A stretch of DNA of 46,248 bases, from assembly GCA_028712175.1 (NCBI GenBank), contig JAQTQQ010000010.1, positions 1 to 46,248 on the forward strand, written 5' to 3'. The position numbers and the translations under genes were made by a program. Positions 17,614 through 26,013 of this stretch are shown piece after piece. The notes under the pieces were generated by a model. That model did no database searches, had not been told where the DNA came from, and saw nothing but the letters and a program-made list of their open reading frames with translations. The stretch is from Candidatus Omnitrophota bacterium (GTDB lineage Bacteria; Omnitrophota; Gorgyraeia; Gygaellales; Profunditerraquicolaceae). Positions within the stretch are counted from its first letter, which is position 1, and each line of letters begins with the position of its first letter.

Positions 17614-17840
17614 ATTAAAATCCAACTACTCCAGAGATAAGCCCCAGCTTAATCGACAAGGCGATATAAAATAATATTATACTTCTTATTATAGGTAACT
17701 TCAATTGATTATTTCACAGATTAAACTATTTTCTAAAGTACTATCGGCAGGAGAAATCGCAGCTATAGATAACGCCAACCCGGTGTAATTCAATGATTTC
17801 CGGATAAATTTGAAATTTTACCTTAAGGAGAATCGGCCTC
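17614..17840 (-). other. Intergenic spacer with promoter; no gene seen
   Basis: This is one of only two gaps over 200 bases in the window. It lies downstream of the polysaccharide deacetylase and upstream of the methyltransferase. It holds the promoter described separately and an AT-rich stretch. I find no GC-rich hairpin followed by T residues to end the upstream transcript, so read-through remains possible, and no convincing small ORF. Confidence 0.6.
17676..17704 (-). promoter_or_regulatory. Sigma70-type promoter for the 17.6 kb-leftward operon
   Basis: On the minus strand TTGAAG (17699-17704, four of six matches to the -35 consensus) is separated by exactly 17 bases from a perfect TATAAT (17676-17681). 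Transcription would begin near 17669, leaving a leader of about 55 bases before the ATG at 17613. Position, spacing and direction all fit a promoter for the methyltransferase-formyltransferase-dehydrogenase run. Confidence 0.65.
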
Positions 17841-18656
17841 TTAATGCCCCTTTTTGGCTTTTTTGAAAATATTATAATAACCTGTCAGTTTGGCCCGAAA
17901 GCTGACTGGATCAGAAATGTTAGAAAAAGAGTAATCTGGATCAATGTTCCTGATTGAGATTCTTTTTAACTCATAAACATTGGATTTATTCAATAAATCA
18001 CTGCCCCGGTTAGTTGAACAGGCTCCTTTATACCCTGCTTTTTTAACAAGCATTAGCACCTCTTCGGTAAATCCCCCGGTAGGATAGCAAAAATAAATTG
18101 ATGGCGAAACAATATGGGTTTCGATGGTTTTCTTACTACCAGATATCTCTTCCCATAAAACATCTTTGTCGGTTATGGAAGGAAGATAAACGTGGCTTTT
18201 TGTATGGGCACCGAATGAAATATTGTTTTTAGACATCTCCACCACCTCTTCCCAATTCAAGTAACGCTTATTAGTGCCTATAAAACCAGACACTAAGAAT
18301 ATCGTTGCGTTAAAACCGTATTTCTTTAAAACAGGATAAGCATAAGTAAAGTTGTCTTTAAGGCCGTCATCTATGGTTAGAACAACCGTATTGCGGGGAA
18401 ATTTTCTCTTGCTTATTATTCCTTCAACCAATTTATCCAAAGAGATGATATTATATCTTTTATCACTAAGATAACGCATCTGTTTTTCAAAGTTCTCCGG
18501 GCTTACTGACAAAAGGTCGTTCTCATAGCCAAAACCATGATAAGTAAGGATAGGGACGGTGTATCTCGGAGAAAGCCAAAAGAAATAGAAAGAGGCCAGA
18601 ATTACAGCTACCACTATGGTAGTTTTTATAAAAGTTTTTAGAATTTTATTTCTCAT
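17841..18656 (-). CDS. Membrane-anchored polysaccharide deacetylase (NodB domain)
   Basis: A 271-residue protein with an N-terminal signal anchor (about residues 10-28, FIKTTIVVAVILASFYFFWL), so the catalytic domain faces the periplasm. The NodB fold shows PILTYHGFG, the metal-binding TIDDGLKDNF, and H-x3-H in GAHTKSHVYL, followed by FCYPTGGFTEEV. Carbohydrate esterase family 4 enzymes remove N- or O-acetyl groups from glycans such as GlcNAc polymers or peptidoglycan. It follows the O-antigen-ligase homologue with an 11-base overlap, so it may trim acetyl groups from the assembled chain in the periplasm. It ends its run; a 227-base gap with a promoter follows. Confidence 0.88.
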   Translation of the reverse strand: MRNKILKTFIKTTIVVAVILASFYFFWLSPRYTVPILTYHGFGYENDLLSVSPENFEKQMRYLSDKRYNIISLDKLVEGIISKRKFPRNTVVLTIDDGLKDNFTYAYPVLKKYGFNATIFLVSGFIGTNKRYLNWEEVVEMSKNNISFGAHTKSHVYLPSITDKDVLWEEISGSKKTIETHIVSPSIYFCYPTGGFTEEVLMLVKKAGYKGACSTNRGSDLLNKSNVYELKRISIRNIDPDYSFSNISDPVSFRAKLTGYYNIFKKAKKGH

Positions 18657-19935
18657 AAATATAACGCTCCTTATTATTCAGGTTAACCACCGCAATCGCT
18701 AAGCCAAGCATATACCAAAATAAAACCGCAAGCTGCAGAGAGTAAAGATGGACATCAAAAAAAGCATGTATCAGAAAAGCGAGAATTCCGGATAATAACC
18801 CAAGAGCCAGATAGTCTCTCATGCGGTTAAAATACCGTAAAAGTGTTTTAAAGAAACCGAACAAAATCCAGATAAAAGCAAAAACCCCGAAAAATCCTGT
18901 CTCGGCGGCCATCTGAAGGTACGAATTGTGCGGATATGTGCCCCCGTCATCAAAACTTTTATATTGGCGGGCAGTGACCGAATAAGTATTTAACCCACAG
19001 CCCGTCAAAGGGTAATCCCTGGATATCATTAAGGCTTCCCTCCAAAGGCCAAACCTAATTGAAACTGATCCCTCTTTTGTGTTAAGCGCCAATTTTATGC
19101 GCTCGCTGATTGTCTGATCAAACATAAGTTTTTTCTTGATGGCTTCTTTAGTATTGACCACTAAACTGGGCGGTATAAACAAATAGCCTGACAGTAAACT
19201 TAGAAATATCAACAGGAACAAAAATTTACCTTTCAAAGTGGAATTTCTAAAGAAACAATAAAGCATTATCATCGCTGCGATAATAAAACCCAGCCATGCG
19301 CCCCGCGAATAAGTCCTCGATAAATAAAAAATTTGGATAACAACCGAAACCGACAATAAAATTTTTAATTTCTTATTCGGAATTATATCCGAAGCTATCA
19401 AACCTATAAATAGCGGAATAATCACAATTAGCCATGCGGCAAAACCGGCGGAGTTAGAAAAAGAGGCACTAAAAGTATCCAGCGTATACCCTCTTAAGAA
19501 ATCTACTCCTCTATACAACTGGACTCCTGCGTCAAATATTATCAATACAACAGAAGAGATAATAGCAATTAAAATATATTTTAACCGCACCCTGCTATTG
19601 ATTGTTTCTACCAGCATAAAATATACTGCAATGAATTTTAATTCTTTACCGAAGAATCCACGCATGGACAAACCAAAATGAGAACTAAAAATTACCGATA
19701 CTGCATTAATCAGGATAAATACCCCTAAGGCCTTATTTAATCCGGTTTTAGGCAGCATGCCCCATAAGGAATCGGCCCTATACCCCAATGCCCTTTTTAA
19801 AATAAAAAGGAAAAACGCCGGCCAGAGAAAACTTTCAATTCCAGCTTTTGAAAAAGGCAGGCAGAAAATTAAAAGAGATAATAATACGATTATCGCCCGG
19901 TCACAATACAGAAAAATTTTGCTCTTATTCAACAT
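18646..19935 (-). CDS. O-antigen ligase/polymerase family membrane protein (second copy)
   Basis: A 429-residue multi-pass protein of the Wzy_C superfamily. It has about ten hydrophobic segments, SRTYSRGAWLGFIIAAMIML in the middle, a periplasmic loop, and the typical LTGCGLNTYSVTARQYKSF followed by YPHNSYLQMAAETGFFGVFAFIWILFGFF. It is clearly a paralogue of the protein at 1759-2991. The ORF track begins at a TTG (19950); the ATG at 19935 is preferred and overlaps the dehydratase stop by 11 bases. Coupling to the initiation genes (dehydratase, phosphoglycosyl transferase, SDR) makes this copy the better candidate for repeat-unit polymerase or capsule ligase, by inference. Confidence 0.85.
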   Translation of the reverse strand: MLNKSKIFLYCDRAIIVLLSLLIFCLPFSKAGIESFLWPAFFLFILKRALGYRADSLWGMLPKTGLNKALGVFILINAVSVIFSSHFGLSMRGFFGKELKFIAVYFMLVETINSRVRLKYILIAIISSVVLIIFDAGVQLYRGVDFLRGYTLDTFSASFSNSAGFAAWLIVIIPLFIGLIASDIIPNKKLKILLSVSVVIQIFYLSRTYSRGAWLGFIIAAMIMLYCFFRNSTLKGKFLFLLIFLSLLSGYLFIPPSLVVNTKEAIKKKLMFDQTISERIKLALNTKEGSVSIRFGLWREALMISRDYPLTGCGLNTYSVTARQYKSFDDGGTYPHNSYLQMAAETGFFGVFAFIWILFGFFKTLLRYFNRMRDYLALGLLSGILAFLIHAFFDVHLYSLQLAVLFWYMLGLAIAVVNLNNKERYIYEK

Positions 19936-21772
19936 GGCTTTTTTTAACAATTTCCTTCATCTTCCTGACTGTTTTTTCTTCATCCGTTGCATTAACATAA
20001 CTCTCCAGCTCCTTCATCTGTTTTCTTAAAGCAACAACATCAAGCTCGCCAGCCTGACTTATGTAAATCTTATCATGCTTTGTAACCCTGTCCTTTTCCT
20101 TATCCAAAAGGAGCTCCTCCCTGATTTTTTCACCCGGGCGCAATCCTATATACTCTAAACCGATATCCTTGCCTAACTCCAGTCCGGATAAAGAGACTAA
20201 ATCACGCGCTAAATCAAGTATCTTTATCTGCTCGCCCATATCCAAGATAAATATCTCACCGCCTACGCCGATAGCCCCTGCCTGTAGCACCAAAAGTACG
20301 GCTTCTTTTATGCTCATGAAATAACGGGTTGTATCCGGATGGGTAATCGTTATCGGGCCGCCGGATGCGATTTGTTTCTTAAACAAAGGCACGACGCTTC
20401 CGTCTGAACCCAAAACATTGCCAAAACGCACCGCCATAAATTTTGTCTTGCTGCGCCTGGCTTTAGCCTGCAAGAATATTTCGGCCAGCCGTTTACTTAG
20501 CCCCATAGTATTTACCGGATTCACGGCTTTATCGGTTGAAATCAGAACAAACCTGTCTACTTTATAGTGGTGCGCTGCGTAAATCATATTTCTTGAGCCT
20601 AATGAATTGTTTTTAACCGCCGCAATCTGGTTATCCTCCATAAGCGGCACATGCTTATAAGCCGCGGCATGAAAGACTACCTGGGGCCTGAATTCAGAAA
20701 AGACCTTCTTTAAAAGCCCGATATCGTTAATATCTCCGATAACCGGCATTATATTCAGGTTTTTAAACTTAGACCTAAGCTCAAGAAGCAAAAAATAAAG
20801 GTTATTTTCATTGTGGTCTATTAAAATAAGTTTCGCCGGATAAAAATGTAAAGCCGCCTGCCGGCATATCTCTGAACCGATGGAACCTGCGGCGCCGGTA
20901 ATTAAAACTGTTTTATTTTTTAAATATTTTTCTATTTCGCACTCATCGATGGTCACGGTTTCCCTGCCAAGGAGGTCCTCGGGCCTTACCTCTCTTAAGC
21001 TTATCTTAAACTCCCCGCTTATAATTTTAGCCATACCCGGGACAATCTTTAACTTAACATTAGGCACCTTACAACAGGCAATTAACTCCCTGATCACCTC
21101 ACCTTTTGCCGAAGGAATAGCCAAAACTATCTCTCCTACATTATTATCTTTAGCAGCCTTAGAGATAGCGGACCTGCCTCCCAGGATCCTGACTCCCTGG
21201 ATAGCCTCATTTTGTTTCGCCTTGTCATCATCGATAAAACCAACAACTTCACCAAGCGCAGGATTATGCCTGTATTCTTTTAAAAGTAATATTCCCGCTT
21301 CTCCTGCCCCCACTATAAGTACATTGACCCGTTCGTTTTCAAAAAGCTGCCCGTGGTATCTTTCCCTGATAATGCGGGTTAAAAAACGTATGCCTCCGAT
21401 AAAGGCGACACAAAGTATAAAATCGTTTACAAATATGAACCTGGGAATAATATTTGTTCCATATATAAAAATAGCGCCGAGAATAAAAATTATTGTAGCG
21501 AATACGTTGGCTTTTATTATTTGCTTAAGGTCATAAATACTTACATACCTCCAAAGGCCGCGGAATAAACCAAAATAATAAAAAACCGAAAGCTTAATGA
21601 TAATAAGAAACGGCAATGTATTAATAAAAACCCTGAAATAATCTACGGGCAGATTAAAATCAAAACGCAGAATGAATGAAAGGTAATAGGATAAAACCAC
21701 TAAAAATAAATTAGCAAATATTATAAGCAGGCGCCGGTATTTCAATATAAATGCTTTATAAGCTTCTTTCAT
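19925..21772 (-). CDS. FlaA1/CapD-type membrane nucleotide-sugar 4,6-dehydratase
   Basis: A 615-residue protein with four to five N-terminal transmembrane helices (about residues 10-135), a CoA-binding-like Rossmann domain (VNVLIVGAGEAGILLLKEY, near 150) and a C-terminal extended SDR domain with KTVLITGAAGSIGSEICRQ near 290. VVFHAAAYKHVPLMEDN and STDKAVNPVNTMGLSKRLAE are diagnostic; the M-x3-K in the last replaces the usual Y-x3-K, as in FlaA1, WbpM and PglF. Relatives convert UDP-GlcNAc to UDP-4-keto-6-deoxy-GlcNAc. Its product could go to the adjacent phosphoglycosyl transferase and SDR to make a QuiNAc or bacillosamine-like initiating sugar. Length matches the WbpM class. Confidence 0.93.
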   Translation of the reverse strand: MKEAYKAFILKYRRLLIIFANLFLVVLSYYLSFILRFDFNLPVDYFRVFINTLPFLIIIKLSVFYYFGLFRGLWRYVSIYDLKQIIKANVFATIIFILGAIFIYGTNIIPRFIFVNDFILCVAFIGGIRFLTRIIRERYHGQLFENERVNVLIVGAGEAGILLLKEYRHNPALGEVVGFIDDDKAKQNEAIQGVRILGGRSAISKAAKDNNVGEIVLAIPSAKGEVIRELIACCKVPNVKLKIVPGMAKIISGEFKISLREVRPEDLLGRETVTIDECEIEKYLKNKTVLITGAAGSIGSEICRQAALHFYPAKLILIDHNENNLYFLLLELRSKFKNLNIMPVIGDINDIGLLKKVFSEFRPQVVFHAAAYKHVPLMEDNQIAAVKNNSLGSRNMIYAAHHYKVDRFVLISTDKAVNPVNTMGLSKRLAEIFLQAKARRSKTKFMAVRFGNVLGSDGSVVPLFKKQIASGGPITITHPDTTRYFMSIKEAVLLVLQAGAIGVGGEIFILDMGEQIKILDLARDLVSLSGLELGKDIGLEYIGLRPGEKIREELLLDKEKDRVTKHDKIYISQAGELDVVALRKQMKELESYVNATDEEKTVRKMKEIVKKSHVE

Positions 21773-21776
21773 AGGC

Positions 21777-22340
21777 CTAGTGCGTTACCCCTTCTCTGAT
21801 TAAAACTTTAAATACCGTAATCAATATAATCTTGGCATCCAAAAACAAGCTATTGTTATTTAAATAATATTCATCAAATTCTACTTTTACCGGAATCGGG
21901 AGTTCATCTCTTCCGTTAACCTGCGCCCAACCGGTAACTCCCGGAGTAAGCGTATGCACCCGTTTTTCCGTGCGTAACCCTATTAAATCATCCTGATTAA
22001 ACAACGCAGGCCTGGGGCCGACAAAAGTCATATCGCCGGATAATATGTTAAACAACTGGGGCAATTCATCCAAACTGAACTTACGCAAGAAAGAACCGAT
22101 TGGCGTAAGGTATCTATCCGCGTCCCTAAGAAGATGCGTTGCAACTGCCGGTGCGTCTATACGCATGGTACGAAACTTACACATCTTAAATATCTTATTA
22201 TCCTTTCCTACGCGATCGGACCAGTATAACACCGGCCCGGGAGAGGTCAATTTAATTATTATAGCAAGCAAAATCAATCCTAAGCTTAAAGAAACTAACA
22301 GTAAAACCGTAATAGTTATATCAAGGATACGCTTGATCAT
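21777..22340 (-). CDS. Polyprenyl-phosphate phosphoglycosyl transferase (PglC-size sugar transferase)
   Basis: A 187-residue monotopic sugar transferase that starts lipid-linked glycan assembly by moving a sugar-phosphate onto undecaprenyl phosphate. It has an N-terminal re-entrant hydrophobic segment (ILDITITVLLLVSLSLGLILLAIIIKLTSPGPVLYWSDRVG), the K-x-C-K-F-R-T-M-R motif, the catalytic Asp-Glu in SLDELPQLFNILSGDMTFVGPRP, and GVTGWAQVNGRDE. It lacks the extra N-terminal domain of WbaP/WcaJ, so it belongs to the small PglC type, whose members often use di-N-acetyl bacillosamine or 4-keto/QuiNAc donors. It overlaps the SDR by four bases (ATGA) and precedes the dehydratase by four bases. Confidence 0.93.
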   Translation of the reverse strand: MIKRILDITITVLLLVSLSLGLILLAIIIKLTSPGPVLYWSDRVGKDNKIFKMCKFRTMRIDAPAVATHLLRDADRYLTPIGSFLRKFSLDELPQLFNILSGDMTFVGPRPALFNQDDLIGLRTEKRVHTLTPGVTGWAQVNGRDELPIPVKVEFDEYYLNNNSLFLDAKIILITVFKVLIREGVTH

Positions 22341-23287
22341 GGCTTATAGTATTTAACGGTCTCTTTTATGCCTTCTTTAACGGTAAAAGGAGGTTTCCAG
22401 CCTAACCGATTTCTGATTTTACTGCTATCCACAACTAAGGATCCCGCTAATTTCCCCATATCCCGGCCTTTACCTGCAATATTGCATAATACCCTTAGGA
22501 GTACCGGATGCAAGGAAAATAAAACCCGCTTCTTATTCATCGCAGTTGCAATCATTTCCATTAAAAACGGAGTAGAGATATCCTCCCCATCACTTACCAT
22601 AAAAACTTCGCCGGCTGCCAAAGGATGCTCAACGCAAGTAATAATGGCATCGACTAGATTATCTAAATAGATAAAACTGCGCCGGTTATTAATCCCTTTA
22701 AACGGTAAAGGCATCCCGGAGGAGGCAATTTTAATCAAACTCTTGAAATTAGCCTTCACCCCCGGGCCATAAACTAAAGGGGGGCGTAAAATTACGGTTT
22801 GAAGCCCGGTACCGGAAGCCAGAGATACCAATACGGCTTCTGCCTCCATCTTGCTGATACCATAAGCATCCTCGGGCATAAGCGCATCTTTTTCCGTATA
22901 AGAACGCAACCCTCCTTCTCCATGCACCTTAACCGAGCTAATAAAAATAAATCTTTTAACTTTCGCCTTTATAGCCATACGCGCCAGCCGCTCGGTGCCT
23001 AAAACATTGACTTTCCGGAAATCTTCCAGCGAAGTACCCGATATCCCCTTATCCATATGGGCGCAAGCGGCAAGATGAATAACCGTATCAACTCCTTCCA
23101 AATCCTGATAATATTTATCACAGGTTTCAATAGATTCCATGCATACAGCCTCTATGCCCGCCAATAAACCAAAGGGATTAACTTTGCCCCGGAAGGCAGC
23201 CTTGAGCCTGTAGCCATTCTCCAGCATTTTTACGCACAATGCAGAACCGATAAAGCCGTTAGCGCCTGTTACAAAAACTTTATTCAT
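22337..23287 (-). CDS. SDR of the Und-PP-sugar 4-reductase/4-epimerase type
   Basis: A 316-residue extended SDR with VTGANGFIGSALCVKML at 5-21, VIHLAACAHM, the family-specific FIFISSVKVHGEG, Y-G-I-S-K, then ILRPPLVYGPGVKANFKSLIKIASSGMPLPF and NRRSFIYLDNLVDAI. The S-S-x-K-V-x-G-E motif is typical of the WbpV/WreQ-like group, which is often encoded beside small phosphoglycosyl transferases and reduces the 4-keto group of a KdgNAc unit to QuiNAc, or acts as a 4-epimerase. The order here, SDR, transferase, dehydratase, matches the cassettes that start O-antigens with QuiNAc in Rhizobium and Pseudomonas. Reductase rather than epimerase activity is inferred from context. Confidence 0.85.
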   Translation of the reverse strand: MNKVFVTGANGFIGSALCVKMLENGYRLKAAFRGKVNPFGLLAGIEAVCMESIETCDKYYQDLEGVDTVIHLAACAHMDKGISGTSLEDFRKVNVLGTERLARMAIKAKVKRFIFISSVKVHGEGGLRSYTEKDALMPEDAYGISKMEAEAVLVSLASGTGLQTVILRPPLVYGPGVKANFKSLIKIASSGMPLPFKGINNRRSFIYLDNLVDAIITCVEHPLAAGEVFMVSDGEDISTPFLMEMIATAMNKKRVLFSLHPVLLRVLCNIAGKGRDMGKLAGSLVVDSSKIRNRLGWKPPFTVKEGIKETVKYYKP

Positions 23288-23293
23288 AGAGGC

Positions 23294-24412
23294 TTATCCT
23301 ATAACTTGTTGTATCTGCCTGAGGTATACCGTATTAATAATATGCTCATCAAACTCTTTCCTTATTTTCTCGCATCCGGCTTTTCCCATTTTTAAGCGTG
23401 CTTCCGGAGGCAATTCAATCATTTTAGAAAATGCCTTAAATAGGGCCTGCGCATCTTTAACTGGAACGGAAAAACCGTTTATTTCATTTTCGATAACTTC
23501 ACGGCAGCCAACTGCATTTGTCGCAATTATTGGTTTCTCCATGGCTAAAGCTTCCAAAAGCGACCGGGGTATTCCCTCCCGGTAAGAAGGTAAAACCAGG
23601 CAATCTGCCTGACAGATAAACGGCCTTATATCTTTGGCCTCTCCCTTATAAGTGATTACTCCTTCTTTTTCCCAATCCCTTATCCGGGCCTCTCCAATTC
23701 CGGAAGGGTTGCCTGAATCTATTATCCCAACCAGCCAGAATTGCGCCGACTGGTACTTTTGTTTTGTTAATTTAGCAGCCTCAATTAATTCTCCTATTCC
23801 CTTGTCCCATAATATCCTGCCTGTAAAAAGAAAAATAAATTCCCCCTCTTTTTTACTCATCCTCCGGCAAAAATCAGGATTAAAAAAATCAGTGTTAACA
23901 CCGGAACCGTTTACCAAAATTGCCTTATTTTCGGCTATTAATCCGAGTTTGAGAAATAAATTCATATCGTCTTTGTTCTGAAAAAAAGTCCGGCTGGCAA
24001 AGATGCCGCTTATTTTATAAAGTAATTTCACTAAATAATAAACCGGGTTTTTTTTGCTAAAAACATACCCTAAACCGGTAATCGTATTAATGCAAGGTAT
24101 CCCGGCGAGCTTGGCAGCGATAGAGCCGTAAACATTGGGCTTGATTGTGTAATGCAGTATAATATCCGGTTTTTCATTAATATATAGTTTATATAAACTA
24201 TATATTAACTTTAAATCCGTTATAAAATTTGTACCTTTGCGGTCCAGGTCAAAGGGGAAATACTGAAAACCTTTTTTGCTAATCTCTTGGGCATAACCAT
24301 TATCCTGCGCAGAAAAAACCACATCATAACCTTTGTTTTGCAAAAACTGCATTAACCCAGCCCTGAAATTGCGTACGGTTAAAGTTGTATTTGAAACGAC
24401 CATTGTCTTCAT
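23294..24412 (-). CDS. GT4 glycosyltransferase, PglA-like
   Basis: A 372-residue GT-B glycosyltransferase. The N-domain contains DIILHYTIKPNVYGSIAAKLAGIPCINTITGLGYVFSKKN, very close to the PglA/WbnH-type GT4 group. The C-domain has FTGRILWDKGIGELIEAAKL and the donor-binding E-x7-E in SYREGIPRSLLEALAMEKPIIATNAVGCREVI. PglA-type enzymes add the second sugar, often GalNAc or GlcNAc alpha-1,3-linked, to the undecaprenyl-PP sugar set down by a PglC-like transferase. Its place six bases upstream of the SDR and phosphoglycosyl transferase fits that step exactly. It carries the 32-base palindrome described separately. The alternative ATG at 24403 would drop three residues. Confidence 0.9.
   Translation of the reverse strand: MKTMVVSNTTLTVRNFRAGLMQFLQNKGYDVVFSAQDNGYAQEISKKGFQYFPFDLDRKGTNFITDLKLIYSLYKLYINEKPDIILHYTIKPNVYGSIAAKLAGIPCINTITGLGYVFSKKNPVYYLVKLLYKISGIFASRTFFQNKDDMNLFLKLGLIAENKAILVNGSGVNTDFFNPDFCRRMSKKEGEFIFLFTGRILWDKGIGELIEAAKLTKQKYQSAQFWLVGIIDSGNPSGIGEARIRDWEKEGVITYKGEAKDIRPFICQADCLVLPSYREGIPRSLLEALAMEKPIIATNAVGCREVIENEINGFSVPVKDAQALFKAFSKMIELPPEARLKMGKAGCEKIRKEFDEHIINTVYLRQIQQVIG
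24177..24208. repeat. Perfect 32-base palindrome inside a glycosyltransferase gene
   Basis: TTAATATATAGTTTAT is followed immediately by its exact reverse complement ATAAACTATATATTAA, with no spacer. It encodes LIYSLYKLYIN in the PglA-like protein, so codons constrain it. It could extrude as a cruciform or, in RNA, form an AU-rich hairpin. It may also be chance in AT-rich coding sequence. Confidence 0.9.
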
Positions 24413-24414
24413 TA

Positions 24415-26013
24415 TTAAACTTTGCTTATTTTCTTTGATCTTATATCATTCAGAAAAACTATAAAGCCTGCTATTCCCAAAGAAACTAAAGTCATTATGT
24501 AGGGATACCTCATCCTATATAATGATCCGACATTACAAACTACCAGCCCATGCATAAGCATTATATAAGTACAAAATAAGAAAATTATCCAGATTTCAAT
24601 ACGTTTACGCCAATGCCAAAGCGCATAAGGTAAAAATAAGAGAATTAAATATACCGCTATCATTTCATATGCGGCCATCCGGCGCATCAAAGTATTTCCC
24701 GGGTGGCTACCCTCTTGCAGCCATTGATTGGGAAAAGGAGCCAAAAAGACTATCTGGGCTGCCCGAGGAAGATAGGCTAATATGCCCTTGACATTGCCAA
24801 AGCTAATATTACTGTCAATATTGCTCTTTGCCTGGGGACCGGATAAACGAAAACCCTCTCTTGCCAAAGCTAAACTATAAGCTTTCTTCTCAAAAAATAA
24901 CGGAAGCCAGAAAGATCTCTTCCAGTGAAACTTAATAAGGTCATTTCTGATCAACGTATTTACCTTAACTTCCGATTTTCTTGTTAGAGGCTTACTGATT
25001 GTCTGGAGCGGTAAATCCTTAGGGATAGCGATTACCGTATCTTCTTTAAACTTGCTTTCTTCCTGATAGGTATTATCTTTATTCACGGCAGTTAAGATTA
25101 CCCCTTCGCTATCTACGGACTTTTCGGCGATGTATGGGGCGGCGGCGGGCGACTCAGGCATTTCCTTTGTTTCATATTTCTCTTCAACCTCCCACTCCTT
25201 ACTATCTGGAGCTGTGGCGCTATCTTCAAATCCAACCGGGTTTAAATTTGTTTTTAACCTCCCTAACACAATAATTATCAGCAACATGAAGAACAAAACA
25301 AACAGAACTTTCTGCCACGGTATTTCTCCTTTAAATGCCTTCATTAAGTAAATTAAAAAAAGAATAGAAAAAAATAGTTTTATAAATAAATCGATAACTA
25401 CGAGAATATAAGCACGCGCGAACCAAATTAGGATGAATCCACAAATATAAAAGACGATTAAACGACAATTAATGAAGAGCCAGTTCCTTTGCTTATAGAG
25501 CTCTGGGCTAGCCGATAAAACTATGCCCTGGAGAATTAGAAAAATTCCTAATATACTAAAACCATCCCTGTGCCATTGAGCAGTCCATTGGAAGTTAGAC
25601 GGAAAAACTAAGAAAGGCAGAACACACAAAATTGCCTTAGTTTTATTTTTTAGGAATAAATCCAGAAGACCAACCAAAACCAAAGCAGCACTGGCATGCA
25701 AAGCTGCGCTAAATGGAATAAGGATTCTGGGATCAGGTAATATGAAAAAATAAAATATCGACCCAATACCTGCCGGAGACTGGCCGCTGGGCTTTAACTG
25801 CCAAACCGACCAGCCGTGAATGTGAATTTTCTCAGCTAAATCCACGGCTATCTGGTGAAAACCAATGCTATCAAAGGAGCTTTTTAACAACCCGTAACCG
25901 GCGTGTAAATTAGGAAAAATATACGGTAATAAAACAATTTGCACAAACGCAGAAATAAGAAATGCATAAAAGAAGAAAATTAGCCATAATTTAAAGGTAT
26001 TTAATTTATTCAT
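24415..26013 (-). CDS. Integral membrane protein of unknown function (polymerase or transferase candidate)
   Basis: I do not recognise this 532-residue protein with certainty. It has about six hydrophobic segments up to residue 250, a hydrophilic stretch of about 110 residues rich in Glu, Lys, Ser and Pro (near 260-370), and two to three C-terminal membrane segments ending SLYRMRYPYIMTLVSLGIAGFIVFL. After the soluble part comes SFGNVKGILAYLPRAAQIVFLAPFPNQW, which looks conserved; I believe similar L-P-R-A...P-F-P-x-x-W stretches occur in unnamed membrane proteins of other glycan clusters, but this is from memory. Position between AsnB (four-base overlap) and the PglA-like GT suggests a role in glycan polymerisation or export. 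Confidence 0.6.
   Translation of the reverse strand: MNKLNTFKLWLIFFFYAFLISAFVQIVLLPYIFPNLHAGYGLLKSSFDSIGFHQIAVDLAEKIHIHGWSVWQLKPSGQSPAGIGSIFYFFILPDPRILIPFSAALHASAALVLVGLLDLFLKNKTKAILCVLPFLVFPSNFQWTAQWHRDGFSILGIFLILQGIVLSASPELYKQRNWLFINCRLIVFYICGFILIWFARAYILVVIDLFIKLFFSILFLIYLMKAFKGEIPWQKVLFVLFFMLLIIIVLGRLKTNLNPVGFEDSATAPDSKEWEVEEKYETKEMPESPAAAPYIAEKSVDSEGVILTAVNKDNTYQEESKFKEDTVIAIPKDLPLQTISKPLTRKSEVKVNTLIRNDLIKFHWKRSFWLPLFFEKKAYSLALAREGFRLSGPQAKSNIDSNISFGNVKGILAYLPRAAQIVFLAPFPNQWLQEGSHPGNTLMRRMAAYEMIAVYLILLFLPYALWHWRKRIEIWIIFLFCTYIMLMHGLVVCNVGSLYRMRYPYIMTLVSLGIAGFIVFLNDIRSKKISKV

Noticed and set aside
20880-21536. Plus-strand ORF of 218 residues
   Set aside because: It lies wholly antisense to the FlaA1/CapD-type dehydratase, whose motifs are fully conserved. 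The antisense reading has no domain.
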